A stretch of 64,000 nt of DNA, from positions 20,040-84,039 of the forward strand of contig CAMWMD010000009.1 of assembly GCA_947175265.1 (NCBI GenBank), in the 5' to 3' direction. Below are positions 29,067-36,600 of this stretch, piece by piece (within the stretch, counting starts at the first letter, position 1; each line of letters starts with the position of its first letter). A model generated the notes under the pieces. It had not been told where the DNA came from, ran no database searches, and worked only from the letters and a program-made list of their open reading frames with translations. The DNA comes from an uncultured Porphyromonadaceae bacterium. GTDB taxonomy: Bacteria > Bacteroidota > Bacteroidia > Bacteroidales > Muribaculaceae. The position numbers and the translations under genes were made by a program.

Positions 29067-29595
29067 CGTAGTCGTTAAATGCTATGAGGTTTACCATGTC
29101 TTCAAGATATCTGTATGCTGCCGTGACTTTATACCGTCTTGCCACATCATCGACGATTTCAATGAATCCTTGTTTGGATAACTCCTCTACAAGCCGTTCT
29201 GCAATTTCATCATGGCGCGCCTTATTGTCATATAGAGTGGAGGCTTTGTCACGCAACTCAATGTCGGAATCAGTCTTTACAATAAGGTCGGCAGTCATAA
29301 ATGTGAATCCCGGTCCAAAAGAAGGTTCCCACGCTTTGAGGAAATCAAGCACATCTACCCAGTGACCGAATTTTTTAAGTTTGTCAGTTGTGGCGCTTTT
29401 GGATTCCTTACGGGAGAAATAGTAGTATTGGTTGCCCTCCTCGAGTATAAATCCTATTCGGGAGAAATAATCGGCATATTCATCCCGGCAATCATCTATG
29501 TCAAGGAATATCCGGCGTGTAGACTCATCCACGCTGTCGGAATATATGAAGCCTCCTTTACTCAGTCGGTCAAAAACTTGCTGTTCGTATTTCAT
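29050..29595 (-). CDS. jetB: JetB, MukE/MksE-like kite subunit
   Basis: About 181 residues from the ATG giving MKYEQQVFDRLSKGGF. This ATG overlaps the jetA stop by 4 bases (ATGA), and an upstream start would run 48 bases into jetA without conserved sequence. It is made of winged-helix-like alpha/beta units, with FLKAWEPSFGPGFTFMTADL in the middle and ERLVEELSKQGFIEIVDD near the end. In Wadjet/MksBEF complexes this subunit dimerises and bridges the kleisin. The assignment rests on size, fold pattern and the fixed A-B-C-D gene order. Confidence 0.82.
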   Translation of the reverse strand: MKYEQQVFDRLSKGGFIYSDSVDESTRRIFLDIDDCRDEYADYFSRIGFILEEGNQYYYFSRKESKSATTDKLKKFGHWVDVLDFLKAWEPSFGPGFTFMTADLIVKTDSDIELRDKASTLYDNKARHDEIAERLVEELSKQGFIEIVDDVARRYKVTAAYRYLEDMVNLIAFNDYDEISD

Positions 29596-30791
29596 GGCAG
29601 ATTGTATATTAGAGGATATTCCACATTTCCATCCCGGCGCCAATCGTCAGTAATGTGAAGCTTGCTGTAATGATTCTGCACTATTTCCAAATAATATTCC
29701 ACTTTTCGTTCTTTCTGTTGGGGTTGGGCATAGGGATAGTTTATCACAAATGTGTATAGGTCTTGTGATGAAGCGAAGAAGGCATTGGCCAAGGATTCAG
29801 TGTCAACGAAATCCTCGACAATACACTTTGCATTCAATTCGCTTTCTTTAAGCGGAGGAGAGGGTGTATTCTTAAGCGTGTTAAATTTGGAGATGCTCTT
29901 TCTCGCGTCACTGATAATTCCGATTGCTTCATCCGAGTTGCGAAGAAATGAAAGAGATACCTTTGTGGTATAGTAAGCAGTTGTCTCAAGAATGAGATTG
30001 CTGCATTTTTCAATTATTTCACGGACGTTTGTGGTTCTTTCCCACGTCAGTTGATCCTTGAGATATTTGAGTTTTCTGATATGTTTCACCAGCCGGTTGT
30101 GTGCGTCAATTTGGTTCAGATAGTCACGTATGGTGCGTTCCAATTCAATGAGGGAGTGGAATACATCTTTGAATTGTATTTTGACATCGAGAATCAGGCA
30201 GATAATACGGTCGTCAGGAGTCATTACTTCCATCGTCTCCCTTCTTTCCTCGAGCAAACGCTCGGTCTGTCGTATAAGTGACGATATACTGTCGAGGGTC
30301 GCCAGATAATTCTCCAGTTTTGTGCGTTTGATTTCGTAGTTACGTTCTTGACGGAAAGTGTCGTTAATCGCATGCTTTAATTCTATGGCCTTAGTGGATG
30401 CTTGGGTTGAGATATTACGCAGGTAGCGCATGATCTTGCGCACATATTTACCTTGAGCTTCAGGATGGGTGCGTTCCTTGAGATAGAAATCGATGTTCTC
30501 TTTGAGCGACCGGAGATTTTCCTCAACTGAAGAACTTGTGATGTCTTCGTTAAGCCGAAGCACTTCTTCAAAGAAATGCTGATAGGTCTCCTCTAATTCG
30601 ATGAGGTCACCTTCTTGCCTGATAACGCCATAATCGATTAAAAGACGAAGGTTTTTCTCATTCTCTACTAATGCCGCGGCTTCCTCATAACTGAAGTCGT
30701 ATCTCAATCTTGCCTGAAAGAGAGCATGTAGAAGTTTCCGCTCCGTATAGAGCCGCTTAATCAATTCGTTGAGATCAATGAATACCTTCAT
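29592..30791 (-). CDS. jetA: JetA, MukF/MksF-like kleisin subunit
   Basis: Mostly helical protein of 399 residues. An N-terminal winged-helix-like region (KLLHALFQARLRYDFSYEEA) is followed by long helices and, near the end, LITDDWRRDG-type polar residues. Kleisins of the MukF/MksF/JetA class link the SMC heads and bind the kite subunit. As first gene of the operon it sets translation of the whole set through the chain of overlapping stops and starts. Which Wadjet type it belongs to I cannot decide by eye. Confidence 0.82.
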   Translation of the reverse strand: MKVFIDLNELIKRLYTERKLLHALFQARLRYDFSYEEAAALVENEKNLRLLIDYGVIRQEGDLIELEETYQHFFEEVLRLNEDITSSSVEENLRSLKENIDFYLKERTHPEAQGKYVRKIMRYLRNISTQASTKAIELKHAINDTFRQERNYEIKRTKLENYLATLDSISSLIRQTERLLEERRETMEVMTPDDRIICLILDVKIQFKDVFHSLIELERTIRDYLNQIDAHNRLVKHIRKLKYLKDQLTWERTTNVREIIEKCSNLILETTAYYTTKVSLSFLRNSDEAIGIISDARKSISKFNTLKNTPSPPLKESELNAKCIVEDFVDTESLANAFFASSQDLYTFVINYPYAQPQQKERKVEYYLEIVQNHYSKLHITDDWRRDGNVEYPLIYNLP

Positions 30792-30946
30792 TCCTATCTA
30801 TTAAGCCATTGGGTATTTATACTTGGATTTAATCTTTTAAGCACGCAAGAGGAATGGCTTTTACACCGTCTGGAGGCGTATAAGTGCTAAGGGTTCCTCC
30901 CGTAATTACCGATATCAAGACGTATCTTTGTTGTCACATTGTCCTG

Positions 30947-30976
30947 CAAAGGTAGTGAAAAAAGTCTATTATCAAA
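30947..30976 (-). promoter_or_regulatory. jetABCD promoter
   Basis: On the minus strand TTTG (30976–30973), an 18-base spacer and TACCTTTG (30954–30947) fit the Bacteroidetes consensus. The leader to jetA would be about 150 bases. Confidence 0.55.
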
Positions 30977-30981
30977 GCTTG

Positions 30982-31048
30982 TTTTAGTTTTTTGCGGTGT
31001 TTTATTTTAGTTTTTTGCGGTGTTTGGCTTTAGTTTTTTGTGATGCTT
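30982..31048 (-). repeat. three 21-base repeats upstream of the jet promoter
   Basis: On the plus strand the unit is TTTTAGTTTTTTGCGGTGTTT. Copies 1 (30982–31002) and 2 (31005–31025) are identical; copy 3 (31028–31048) differs at a few positions. The period is 23 bases. Each unit holds a T6 tract, and the array ends 6 bases above the -33 element of jetA, so it is well placed as an activator or regulator binding site or a curved upstream element. Confidence 0.75.
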
Positions 31049-31342
31049 CATTTTGCATTTGTACCAGCCTCAAAAAGTAGATTTTGTCTCACATCTATTT
31101 TCTGGCTGCTAACCGAGTGGCCACATTTCAAGGTTCTTACCCTATCCAAAAAAATTACCGCTGAAAAATCTCCTCCTCGGAAAATATCTTGCCGGGAACT
31201 TTTATTGTTGTTGGAACGTTTGCACCTACATTGTGGATGCTGTACGGGAGGGATGAGTAGCCGTAGAGGTGGGAGTGAACCACATATTTTGATAGGTTGT
31301 TAGAAACATAAAGAAAGTAAAAATTTGTTTATAAAAATAAAG

Positions 31343-32572
31343 ATGGCAGTTTCTTCCACTACAAAACCGACTTCTAAGGATGTGTCAGCAGCGCCGGGTA
31401 ATTACGGGCTATTTGTTGCATTCATCGCAATCATAGGAGCTTTCTCATCATTCGTCAATGATATGTATCTTCCAACGATACCAACGATGATGAGGGAGTT
31501 TCACACTACGCCGTCAATGACGCAGATGGGCATATCTATGGCAATGGCCGGTATGGGGATAGGCTCGGTGCTCTGGGGCTCGGCCAGCGACCGCTATGGA
31601 AGGAAACCGACCTTGATCATATCACTTATAATTTTCGTAGTGTCGACAGTGGTGTCGCTATTTTCCACAAGCATCATCTTTTTCATAGTATGCCGTCTCT
31701 TCCAAGGGGTGGGAGCCGGAGGAGCGATGGTGCTCTCCACATCTATTCCCGCCGACGTCTATATGGGGCGTCAACTTGCAAAACTGATGGCGATAATAGG
31801 GGTTGTTAATGGTGTGGCGCCGGCGGTGGCTCCAGTTGTCGGTGGTTTGATGGCTGATTGTATGGGATGGCGCGGCATATTTGTGGTGCTTCTTATAATC
31901 GGGGTGGTGATGACTGTTTGGACTACAAGATATAAGGAGACCCTTCCTCCTCAGCGACGTTTGCAGGCACATAGTCTTTCTGATTATCTGAAAGCTTACC
32001 GTACGCTTCTCACCAACGGACGTTTCATGATATATGTTACGATTAAGGCAGTCGCCATCGGTCTGCTGTATGCCTATATAGCCTCCGCGCCCTTTATCCT
32101 GCAAAGTCATTATGGATTCAGCGCGCTGATGTTCGGTCTGATTTTCGGAGGGAATGCACTTGCCATGAGTGTGGGCTCCACACTGGCATTGCGGTTTAAG
32201 GTGATGAAACAGGGTATGGTCGTAGGGTGTATCGGTATGTTCATATTTGCTGTTGCGGAGGCAATTGTGATGTGGGGTGAGGCCTCCTTCGTGTGGTATG
32301 AGATTTTTGCAGTCCCCATGTTGTTATTCTCGGGTATGATATTCTCAAGTGCAAACACCCTGTCGATGGAAGTCGGGCGCAGCGAGGCGGGGACAGCCTC
32401 CGCGATACTGAGCGTTGTGAAATACGCCTTTGCGGCGGTGGTATCGCCATTAGTCGGCCTGGGCAACATGTTCCATTCCACAGCGATAGCCTTTGTGGCA
32501 GTCACAGCGATAGCCCTCCTGCTCGCATGGAAAGCCAGCCGTCTCCCCTCGCTTGCCGACATGGAACGGTGA
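31343..32572 (+). CDS. Bcr/CflA-like MFS multidrug efflux transporter
   Basis: Twelve-helix major facilitator of about 409 residues from the ATG giving MAVSSTTKPT (a TTG 18 bases upstream is less likely). Bcr/CflA features are the N-terminal SSFVNDMYLPTIPTMMREF, with the family's D-M-Y-L-P segment in helix 1, and GSASDRYGRKPTL in the loop between helices 2 and 3. The likely role is proton-driven drug export from the inner membrane; the substrate is unknown. It stands alone between the jet operon and an orphan gene cluster. Confidence 0.85.
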   Translation: MAVSSTTKPTSKDVSAAPGNYGLFVAFIAIIGAFSSFVNDMYLPTIPTMMREFHTTPSMTQMGISMAMAGMGIGSVLWGSASDRYGRKPTLIISLIIFVVSTVVSLFSTSIIFFIVCRLFQGVGAGGAMVLSTSIPADVYMGRQLAKLMAIIGVVNGVAPAVAPVVGGLMADCMGWRGIFVVLLIIGVVMTVWTTRYKETLPPQRRLQAHSLSDYLKAYRTLLTNGRFMIYVTIKAVAIGLLYAYIASAPFILQSHYGFSALMFGLIFGGNALAMSVGSTLALRFKVMKQGMVVGCIGMFIFAVAEAIVMWGEASFVWYEIFAVPMLLFSGMIFSSANTLSMEVGRSEAGTASAILSVVKYAFAAVVSPLVGLGNMFHSTAIAFVAVTAIALLLAWKASRLPSLADMER

Positions 32573-32602
32573 TATGCATCACATGGCTGTTATTACTTTA
32601 AA

Positions 32603-33046
32603 TTATTCTATCTGGCGAACGAAAAGGGCATCAGGATGCTTGCCCATGACAAATTTCCCTACGTTGCATAACCAAGCCTTTTTATGATATCTATCGCAAT
32701 AAAGCACATCATAGGTGGCGCCAAGATAGGTCTGATTTGTTTTTATCATCTTGAAGAAATCACGTTTGTTGACAGGATCGAGTGCTACTTCTAATCTGAC
32801 GTACCCATTTCCGTTATCGAACGCTTCCAAAAGGTCGTCAGCTCCTGCCACCATTTCCAGATTGGAATGGAACATACGGGGTCAATGCTTGATATCGGTA
32901 TACCATCTGCCGTCAGCCTCACGGATAAATCCCATTTTGAAGTTTGACGTATTGATATCGAATACTCGGTTCAGTACAAACTGGGCTGCTTTTGAGCATA
33001 CCAGCTTCATACCAAGATTGACAAAAGTTTCGGATACTTTTTTCAT
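32603..33046 (-). pseudogene. DUF6717-like protein interrupted by an in-frame TGA
   Basis: From ATG at 33046 the frame encodes 54 residues (MKKVSETFVNLGMKLVCSK...READGRWYTDIKH), meets TGA at 32884–32882, and continues in the same frame with PRMFHSNLEMVAGADDLLEAF to a stop at 32603. The second half has its own ATG at 32875. The two halves together look like one 147-codon protein: the W-Y-x-D-I ... LEMVAGAD order matches DUF6717-type proteins as I recall them. A TGG-to-TGA change at a conserved Trp is the simplest reading. The two pieces may still be made separately. The promoter is the shared element at 33071–33098. Confidence 0.6.
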
Positions 33047-33070
33047 AATTCAAGATTTAGTTGCATAAGA

Positions 33071-33098
33071 TAATACCATAAAATATAAAAAGGTAAAC
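33071..33098 (-). promoter_or_regulatory. shared promoter-like element, site 1
   Basis: On the minus strand GTTTACCTTTT (33098–33088), 10 bases, then GGTATTA (33077–33071), 24 bases upstream of the ATG at 33046. It is one of five copies described in the findings. Confidence 0.55.
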
Positions 33099-33138
33099 GA
33101 TAGAATTCATATGATTGCATCAGTAATCTCCGGGGAGG

Positions 33139-34383
33139 TCAATATTGGCGTTTCACGTTTGTGCGCATCGCAAGTGTTATAGCCTCACCGGTCAACATGA
33201 ATTCCGCGAGTTTATAGTGTCGTTTGCCATTCTCCAGTTTAGTGCCTCCGGCTTTATCTGCGGTGTTCAGCAGTTGCCTCCGAAATTTCCAGTCGCCGAA
33301 ATAAGTGGCAGCACCGAGAATGAAAGATGTGCCTGAAGGACTCATGCCGTTTAATATGACTCCGGCATCCACATCAAAAGCAATCTTAGGAGATTTATTG
33401 AAGTATTCCCGGATAGCGGCATACTTTCCGGTAGGGTCTACTCTGCCAAGTATTTCCTTTGTCCTGATGTATTGTTCCAGTCCGAAGCCCTCCGCGAAGC
33501 AGGCAAGACAAGAACAATTGAGAGCAGCGTAGGAACCGCAAGGTGCTTTCCGCTTTCCTGATTTATAGTAGCGCGAGATAATTAATCCGGTATTTTTATC
33601 AATCCAGTTTTCGTGGGTGAGAGAAGCCCATTTCTCTACCGTGTCAGCATATTTGCCGCTATATATTTTTGAGTAAATGCTCAACGCGAGTGGAGTAAAC
33701 ATCATGTCGGGGAAGAAAACTATTCCGTTGGGAAATGATGGGAGGTTCATATCCCTGCTTTTCAACATCCGGCGATATAAAGCCTCACAAAGTCTGTGAT
33801 AGAGATTGTCATATCTTGAGTCTCCTCCGGTTAACTTATAGTGGCCAATCATCCAGGCGAGTATGCTTATATAGGTCATGTGGCTTTTATTGCCTGCCAA
33901 AGAGTCAATGGGATCTTCTTTCCATTTCATGGTGTCGTAGAGTTTAATGGTCGGAGTCATTGCGAGATCGATCAGTTTAGGCATTTTCGTGAGACAGCGC
34001 TGGCGTAGTTCAGGATAGAGGTAAGCTATGTTGGAGAGTGCCACCGTGGTCATGGAAATGGCATAGTAAGCCCATTGACCCTGATATTCCCTGCCAATAA
34101 TCTCCGGCATCTTGTCAATGAGGGCCTGGGGCTCTACCATGACTTCCTGGCAAAGCCAGTTGGCCCTGTCGAGGATATCACGTTTTTCTTCCGGATTGTC
34201 AAAGGGATGTGGTTCATTTCGTGCCCATTGCGCATCGGGTTTCCCTTCCATGTTCTTTAAGGCCGTGGCCGCCTTCATGACGGTTGGAAGATAACTTCCG
34301 AAGTTGAGAGCCATAGGCATAATGCCGGAGATGGTTCTGGGGGATAAGCGGTGGGTAAGGTTGCTAAGATGTCTGATATTCAT
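33139..34383 (-). CDS. uncharacterised alpha/alpha-barrel (linalool dehydratase-isomerase-like) protein
   Basis: About 414 residues from the ATG giving MNIRHLSNL; an upstream frame extension adds 21 residues across the promoter element and is unlikely. The protein is largely helical and aromatic, with WAYYAISMTTVALSNIAYLYPE near residue 125 and a later stretch PSFPNGIVFFPDMMFTPLAL plus ENWIDKNTGLI. This recalls (alpha/alpha)6-barrel enzymes of the linalool dehydratase-isomerase type, but that is only a pattern impression. There is no signal peptide. It is expressed from the shared element at 34413–34444. Confidence 0.5.
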   Translation of the reverse strand: MNIRHLSNLTHRLSPRTISGIMPMALNFGSYLPTVMKAATALKNMEGKPDAQWARNEPHPFDNPEEKRDILDRANWLCQEVMVEPQALIDKMPEIIGREYQGQWAYYAISMTTVALSNIAYLYPELRQRCLTKMPKLIDLAMTPTIKLYDTMKWKEDPIDSLAGNKSHMTYISILAWMIGHYKLTGGDSRYDNLYHRLCEALYRRMLKSRDMNLPSFPNGIVFFPDMMFTPLALSIYSKIYSGKYADTVEKWASLTHENWIDKNTGLIISRYYKSGKRKAPCGSYAALNCSCLACFAEGFGLEQYIRTKEILGRVDPTGKYAAIREYFNKSPKIAFDVDAGVILNGMSPSGTSFILGAATYFGDWKFRRQLLNTADKAGGTKLENGKRHYKLAEFMLTGEAITLAMRTNVKRQY

Positions 34384-34412
34384 AATTTCTGTCGTTTCTT
34401 TTATAATCTCAT

Positions 34413-34444
34413 TATAATATACCTTTCGGGTGGAAAAGGTAAAC
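34413..34444 (-). promoter_or_regulatory. shared promoter-like element, site 2
   Basis: On the minus strand GTTTACCTTTT (34444–34434), 10 bases, then GGTATATTATA (34423–34413), about 30 bases upstream of the ATG at 34383. Confidence 0.55.
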
Positions 34445-34535
34445 AAAATTCTCTCTCCTTGACAATAATATAAGCCGGAAGTGCGTTATGACACAATTGC
34501 CATTTCTGACTAAATGTTTAACCAACTGATTTATT

Positions 34536-35663
34536 ATGGATTCACGCAAGAAACAGGTCACTCCCGCTTATGTCTCCGAATTATCGAAGTGTGAGATTTT
34601 TGTGTTCGGGAGTAACCTTGAAGGACGACACAGAGGAGGCGCCGCCAGAACTGCCTATGAAAAATTTGGAGCAGAGTGGGGTGTGGGCAATGGTCCCACC
34701 GGGAAATGTTATGCAATCCCCACGATGCATGGTGGAGTAAAGGAAATCAAGCCGTATGTAGATAAATTTATTCAGTATGCCAAAGATAATCCGATGAAAA
34801 GATTTCTGGTCACTAGGGTCGGATGTGGCATTGCCGGATTTAAAGATGAGGAGATTGCCCCTCTCTTCCTTGAGGGCATGAGGATTCCCAATGTAGCCTT
34901 GCCGCAAGAATGGATTACCGCCTACCTCCGTCTTCGCATGGATAAAAAGATAAAGGTAAACAAATTTAATCGTCCGGAACCGCCAAAGGTAGTTTCGGAA
35001 GAAATATTGCATGAACTCGCACAAAAATATGTCTATCCTATCAGCGTTGAGCTCTACACACACGTGCCGGATGTGAAGATCCGATATGTCAAGGATAGGG
35101 GTGAGTTCGGGTATACCACCTTATCAAACTGTTTTTTCTTTGACGACGGTGGAATGTATGTCTGGGACAGTGACGAAAGGTGGAAAGAGGAACATAATCA
35201 GGATTTGGTGGAATTGACTTTCGGCGACGAATGTTATGGCAGGGGATATGCCCATAGGGTGTTCTTTGCCGGAGTGGCCACAGGCGTGACAGATTGTAAT
35301 GGTGAAATGATCTACACGGGGGATGTGCTCCAAATCGGTGATGAAATTGGAGATTCCATATATGCTCTTGGCACACTTAACGATAATTACGCTTTCATAT
35401 TGGATAATTGCGCCCTCCTCCTTTCGGATTGCATTGACAAGAAATTAAAACGAGTTGGGACCGTATTCTATCAACTTGATAAAAGTGAAACGCCGGTTCG
35501 TTCTTTAAACGACAGGACCAAAATGTTTCAAGGACCCTATGATACGAATGAAACCAGAGAATTGAAGAAACTGATGGCCAGGTTCACTCCGAATTTCGAT
35601 CAGGAAATATGGAAATATAAAGCATTGGATGTGCTTGAAATAGAATTTAACTGGAATAAATAA
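34536..35663 (+). CDS. macrodomain-like (A1S_2505-type) protein with C-terminal beta domain
   Basis: Protein of 375 residues with two parts. Residues 20–130 contain FVFGSNLEGRHRGGAARTAYE, GPTGKCYAIPTM and FLVTRVGCGIAGFKDEEIAP. This glycine-rich order is seen in phage and plasmid proteins related to macrodomains (A1S_2505 family by recollection) and suggests binding of ADP-ribose or a nucleotide. Residues 165–320 are beta-rich and include CNGEMIYTGDVLQIG, a YopX-like signature. The start follows an AT-rich gap with no strong promoter. The next gene begins 7 bases after its stop, so the two form a pair. The function is unknown; a role in phage–host conflict is inference. Confidence 0.55.
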   Translation: MDSRKKQVTPAYVSELSKCEIFVFGSNLEGRHRGGAARTAYEKFGAEWGVGNGPTGKCYAIPTMHGGVKEIKPYVDKFIQYAKDNPMKRFLVTRVGCGIAGFKDEEIAPLFLEGMRIPNVALPQEWITAYLRLRMDKKIKVNKFNRPEPPKVVSEEILHELAQKYVYPISVELYTHVPDVKIRYVKDRGEFGYTTLSNCFFFDDGGMYVWDSDERWKEEHNQDLVELTFGDECYGRGYAHRVFFAGVATGVTDCNGEMIYTGDVLQIGDEIGDSIYALGTLNDNYAFILDNCALLLSDCIDKKLKRVGTVFYQLDKSETPVRSLNDRTKMFQGPYDTNETRELKKLMARFTPNFDQEIWKYKALDVLEIEFNWNK

Positions 35664-35670
35664 AAATTAC

Positions 35671-36288
35671 ATGGAAAAGAAAAAGGATCAATCAAAAAAA
35701 GCAAGAATGGGGGCTCTGGGTGAAAGCCTCGTAGTTGCCAAACTAATGGAGAGAGGCTGGGATGCCTTTAATGCAAATTGTACGATAAAGAACTTTAAGA
35801 CCATCGATGTAGTTTGTATCGATGGTCAATCTACTGACCCTAAGGCTCCTTGGAAACCCAATATAGCTCTCGTACAGGTAAAAACAAGTAGTCAGCATAA
35901 TATTCCGGCAGGTTTTACCATGGCTCAATGCCTGGACAAAGAATACCTTGATAAAAATGTAATGGGTCCATACGTATTTGTCTCTGCAAAGAAAATTGGT
36001 GACAAAAAATATGATTTCCGCTATTTTATCCTCTCCAGAAGAATGTTTATTGACCTCATATACGCCGCTCACCAATATGCCGTCTATGATTATAGCAGAG
36101 AAGTCATAGAAGAGACCATTAATGATCCCTCCTACATTAACGGGGTTAAAGTCACTGCTCCGTCAGGATTGTATATAAGGTGGATGGAAGGAAAATCCGA
36201 CAAGGCAAATAAACTCCATGGAGAATTCAAGAATCCGTTGGAAGGTATAAGTTGTGAAGATGCCTGGGAAAACATCTGGAAAGACTAA
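35671..36288 (+). CDS. PD-(D/E)XK-like nuclease-fold protein
   Basis: Protein of 205 residues. Its first 75 residues follow a restriction-endonuclease-like order: GALGESLVVAKLMERGW with E18, a strand with D46 (KTIDVVCID) and LVQVKTS with Q69 and K71, a QxK form of the catalytic motif found in some active nucleases. The rest is helical/aromatic without known motifs. It follows the macrodomain-like gene by 7 bases and ends before a strong hairpin, making a two-gene unit. The fold is moderately supported; DNA cleavage is inferred. Confidence 0.55.
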   Translation: MEKKKDQSKKARMGALGESLVVAKLMERGWDAFNANCTIKNFKTIDVVCIDGQSTDPKAPWKPNIALVQVKTSSQHNIPAGFTMAQCLDKEYLDKNVMGPYVFVSAKKIGDKKYDFRYFILSRRMFIDLIYAAHQYAVYDYSREVIEETINDPSYINGVKVTAPSGLYIRWMEGKSDKANKLHGEFKNPLEGISCEDAWENIWKD

Positions 36289-36328
36289 AAAAAATATAGA
36301 ATTAAAAGTATAATATTCAAAAATTGTA

Positions 36329-36369
36329 GTGTTTCAGGAAGTGGGTCGGAGGCTCACTTCTTGAAACAC
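36329..36369 (+). terminator. hairpin after the macrodomain–nuclease pair
   Basis: Arms of 15 bases, GTGTTTCAGGAAGTG (36329–36343) and CACTTCTTGAAACAC (36355–36369), with one mismatch and an 11-base loop. There is no long T-run. It lies 40 bases after the nuclease stop. Confidence 0.55.
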
Positions 36370-36388
36370 TAATTCAGGCAAATCATAC

Positions 36389-36526
36389 TTACCGTTTCAC
36401 CCATATTAGTTTACTCGTGTCGTAACCACGCTTTTGGGCTTCGTCGAGGATCAGGCTTTTTGTCTTTTCGGAAATTTGAGGAGTGCGTGAGAGAATCCAC
36501 AAATAGTCATCGCTCCCGCTTCCCTA
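36389..36526 (-). pseudogene. 3' fragment of a bacterial lipocalin (Blc-like) gene
   Basis: Too short for a normal gene call. The minus frame reads GSGSDDYLWILSRTPQIS, then LILDEAQKRGYDTSKLIWVKR and TAA at 36391–36389. This is the C-terminus of outer-membrane lipocalin Blc (the YLWILSRTP segment is diagnostic). Upstream it runs into TAG and a hairpin (CTCCCG at 36513–36518, CGGGAG at 36528–36533), so the rest has been lost. Confidence 0.75.
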
Positions 36527-36565
36527 TCGGGAGACAGAACAAGAGCGAGGGGAGAGTGTTATCCC

Positions 36566-36600
36566 ACTTGCCAACGATTAATCGTTGGCAAGTTTTTTTC
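36566..36600 (+). terminator. 28-base perfect palindrome with T7
   Basis: Positions 36566–36593 form a perfect palindrome (14-base arms, centre ATTAAT) that contains the stop codon of the minus-strand zinc-ribbon gene. On the plus strand it is followed by T7 (36593–36599), so it acts as a plus-strand terminator as well as a 3' end hairpin for the opposing gene. Confidence 0.65.

Larger units (their letters stand above)
30792..31342. other. 550-base intergenic region between jetA and the MFS gene
   Basis: It holds the jet promoter (30947–30976) and the triple repeat (30982–31048) on the jet side. A plus-strand TATCTTTG at 30923–30930 has no clear -33 partner. The rest (about 31050–31320) is non-coding by reading-frame and start criteria; one short open frame at 31040–31303 has no recognisable features. 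I see no RNA gene. Confidence 0.6.

Noticed and set aside
30982..31048. Possible CRISPR array
   Set aside because: Only three units of 21 bases with 2-base spacers, no cas genes nearby, and T-rich units; it is better explained as a promoter-upstream repeat.
32882..32884. Selenocysteine or reassigned TGA
   Set aside because: No SECIS-like hairpin was recognised directly after it, and other genes in the window use TGA as a normal stop; a nonsense change is simpler.
34536..36288. Prophage remnant
   Set aside because: The first protein belongs to a phage-associated family, but no integrase, capsid, terminase, tail or lysis genes and no attachment repeats are seen nearby.
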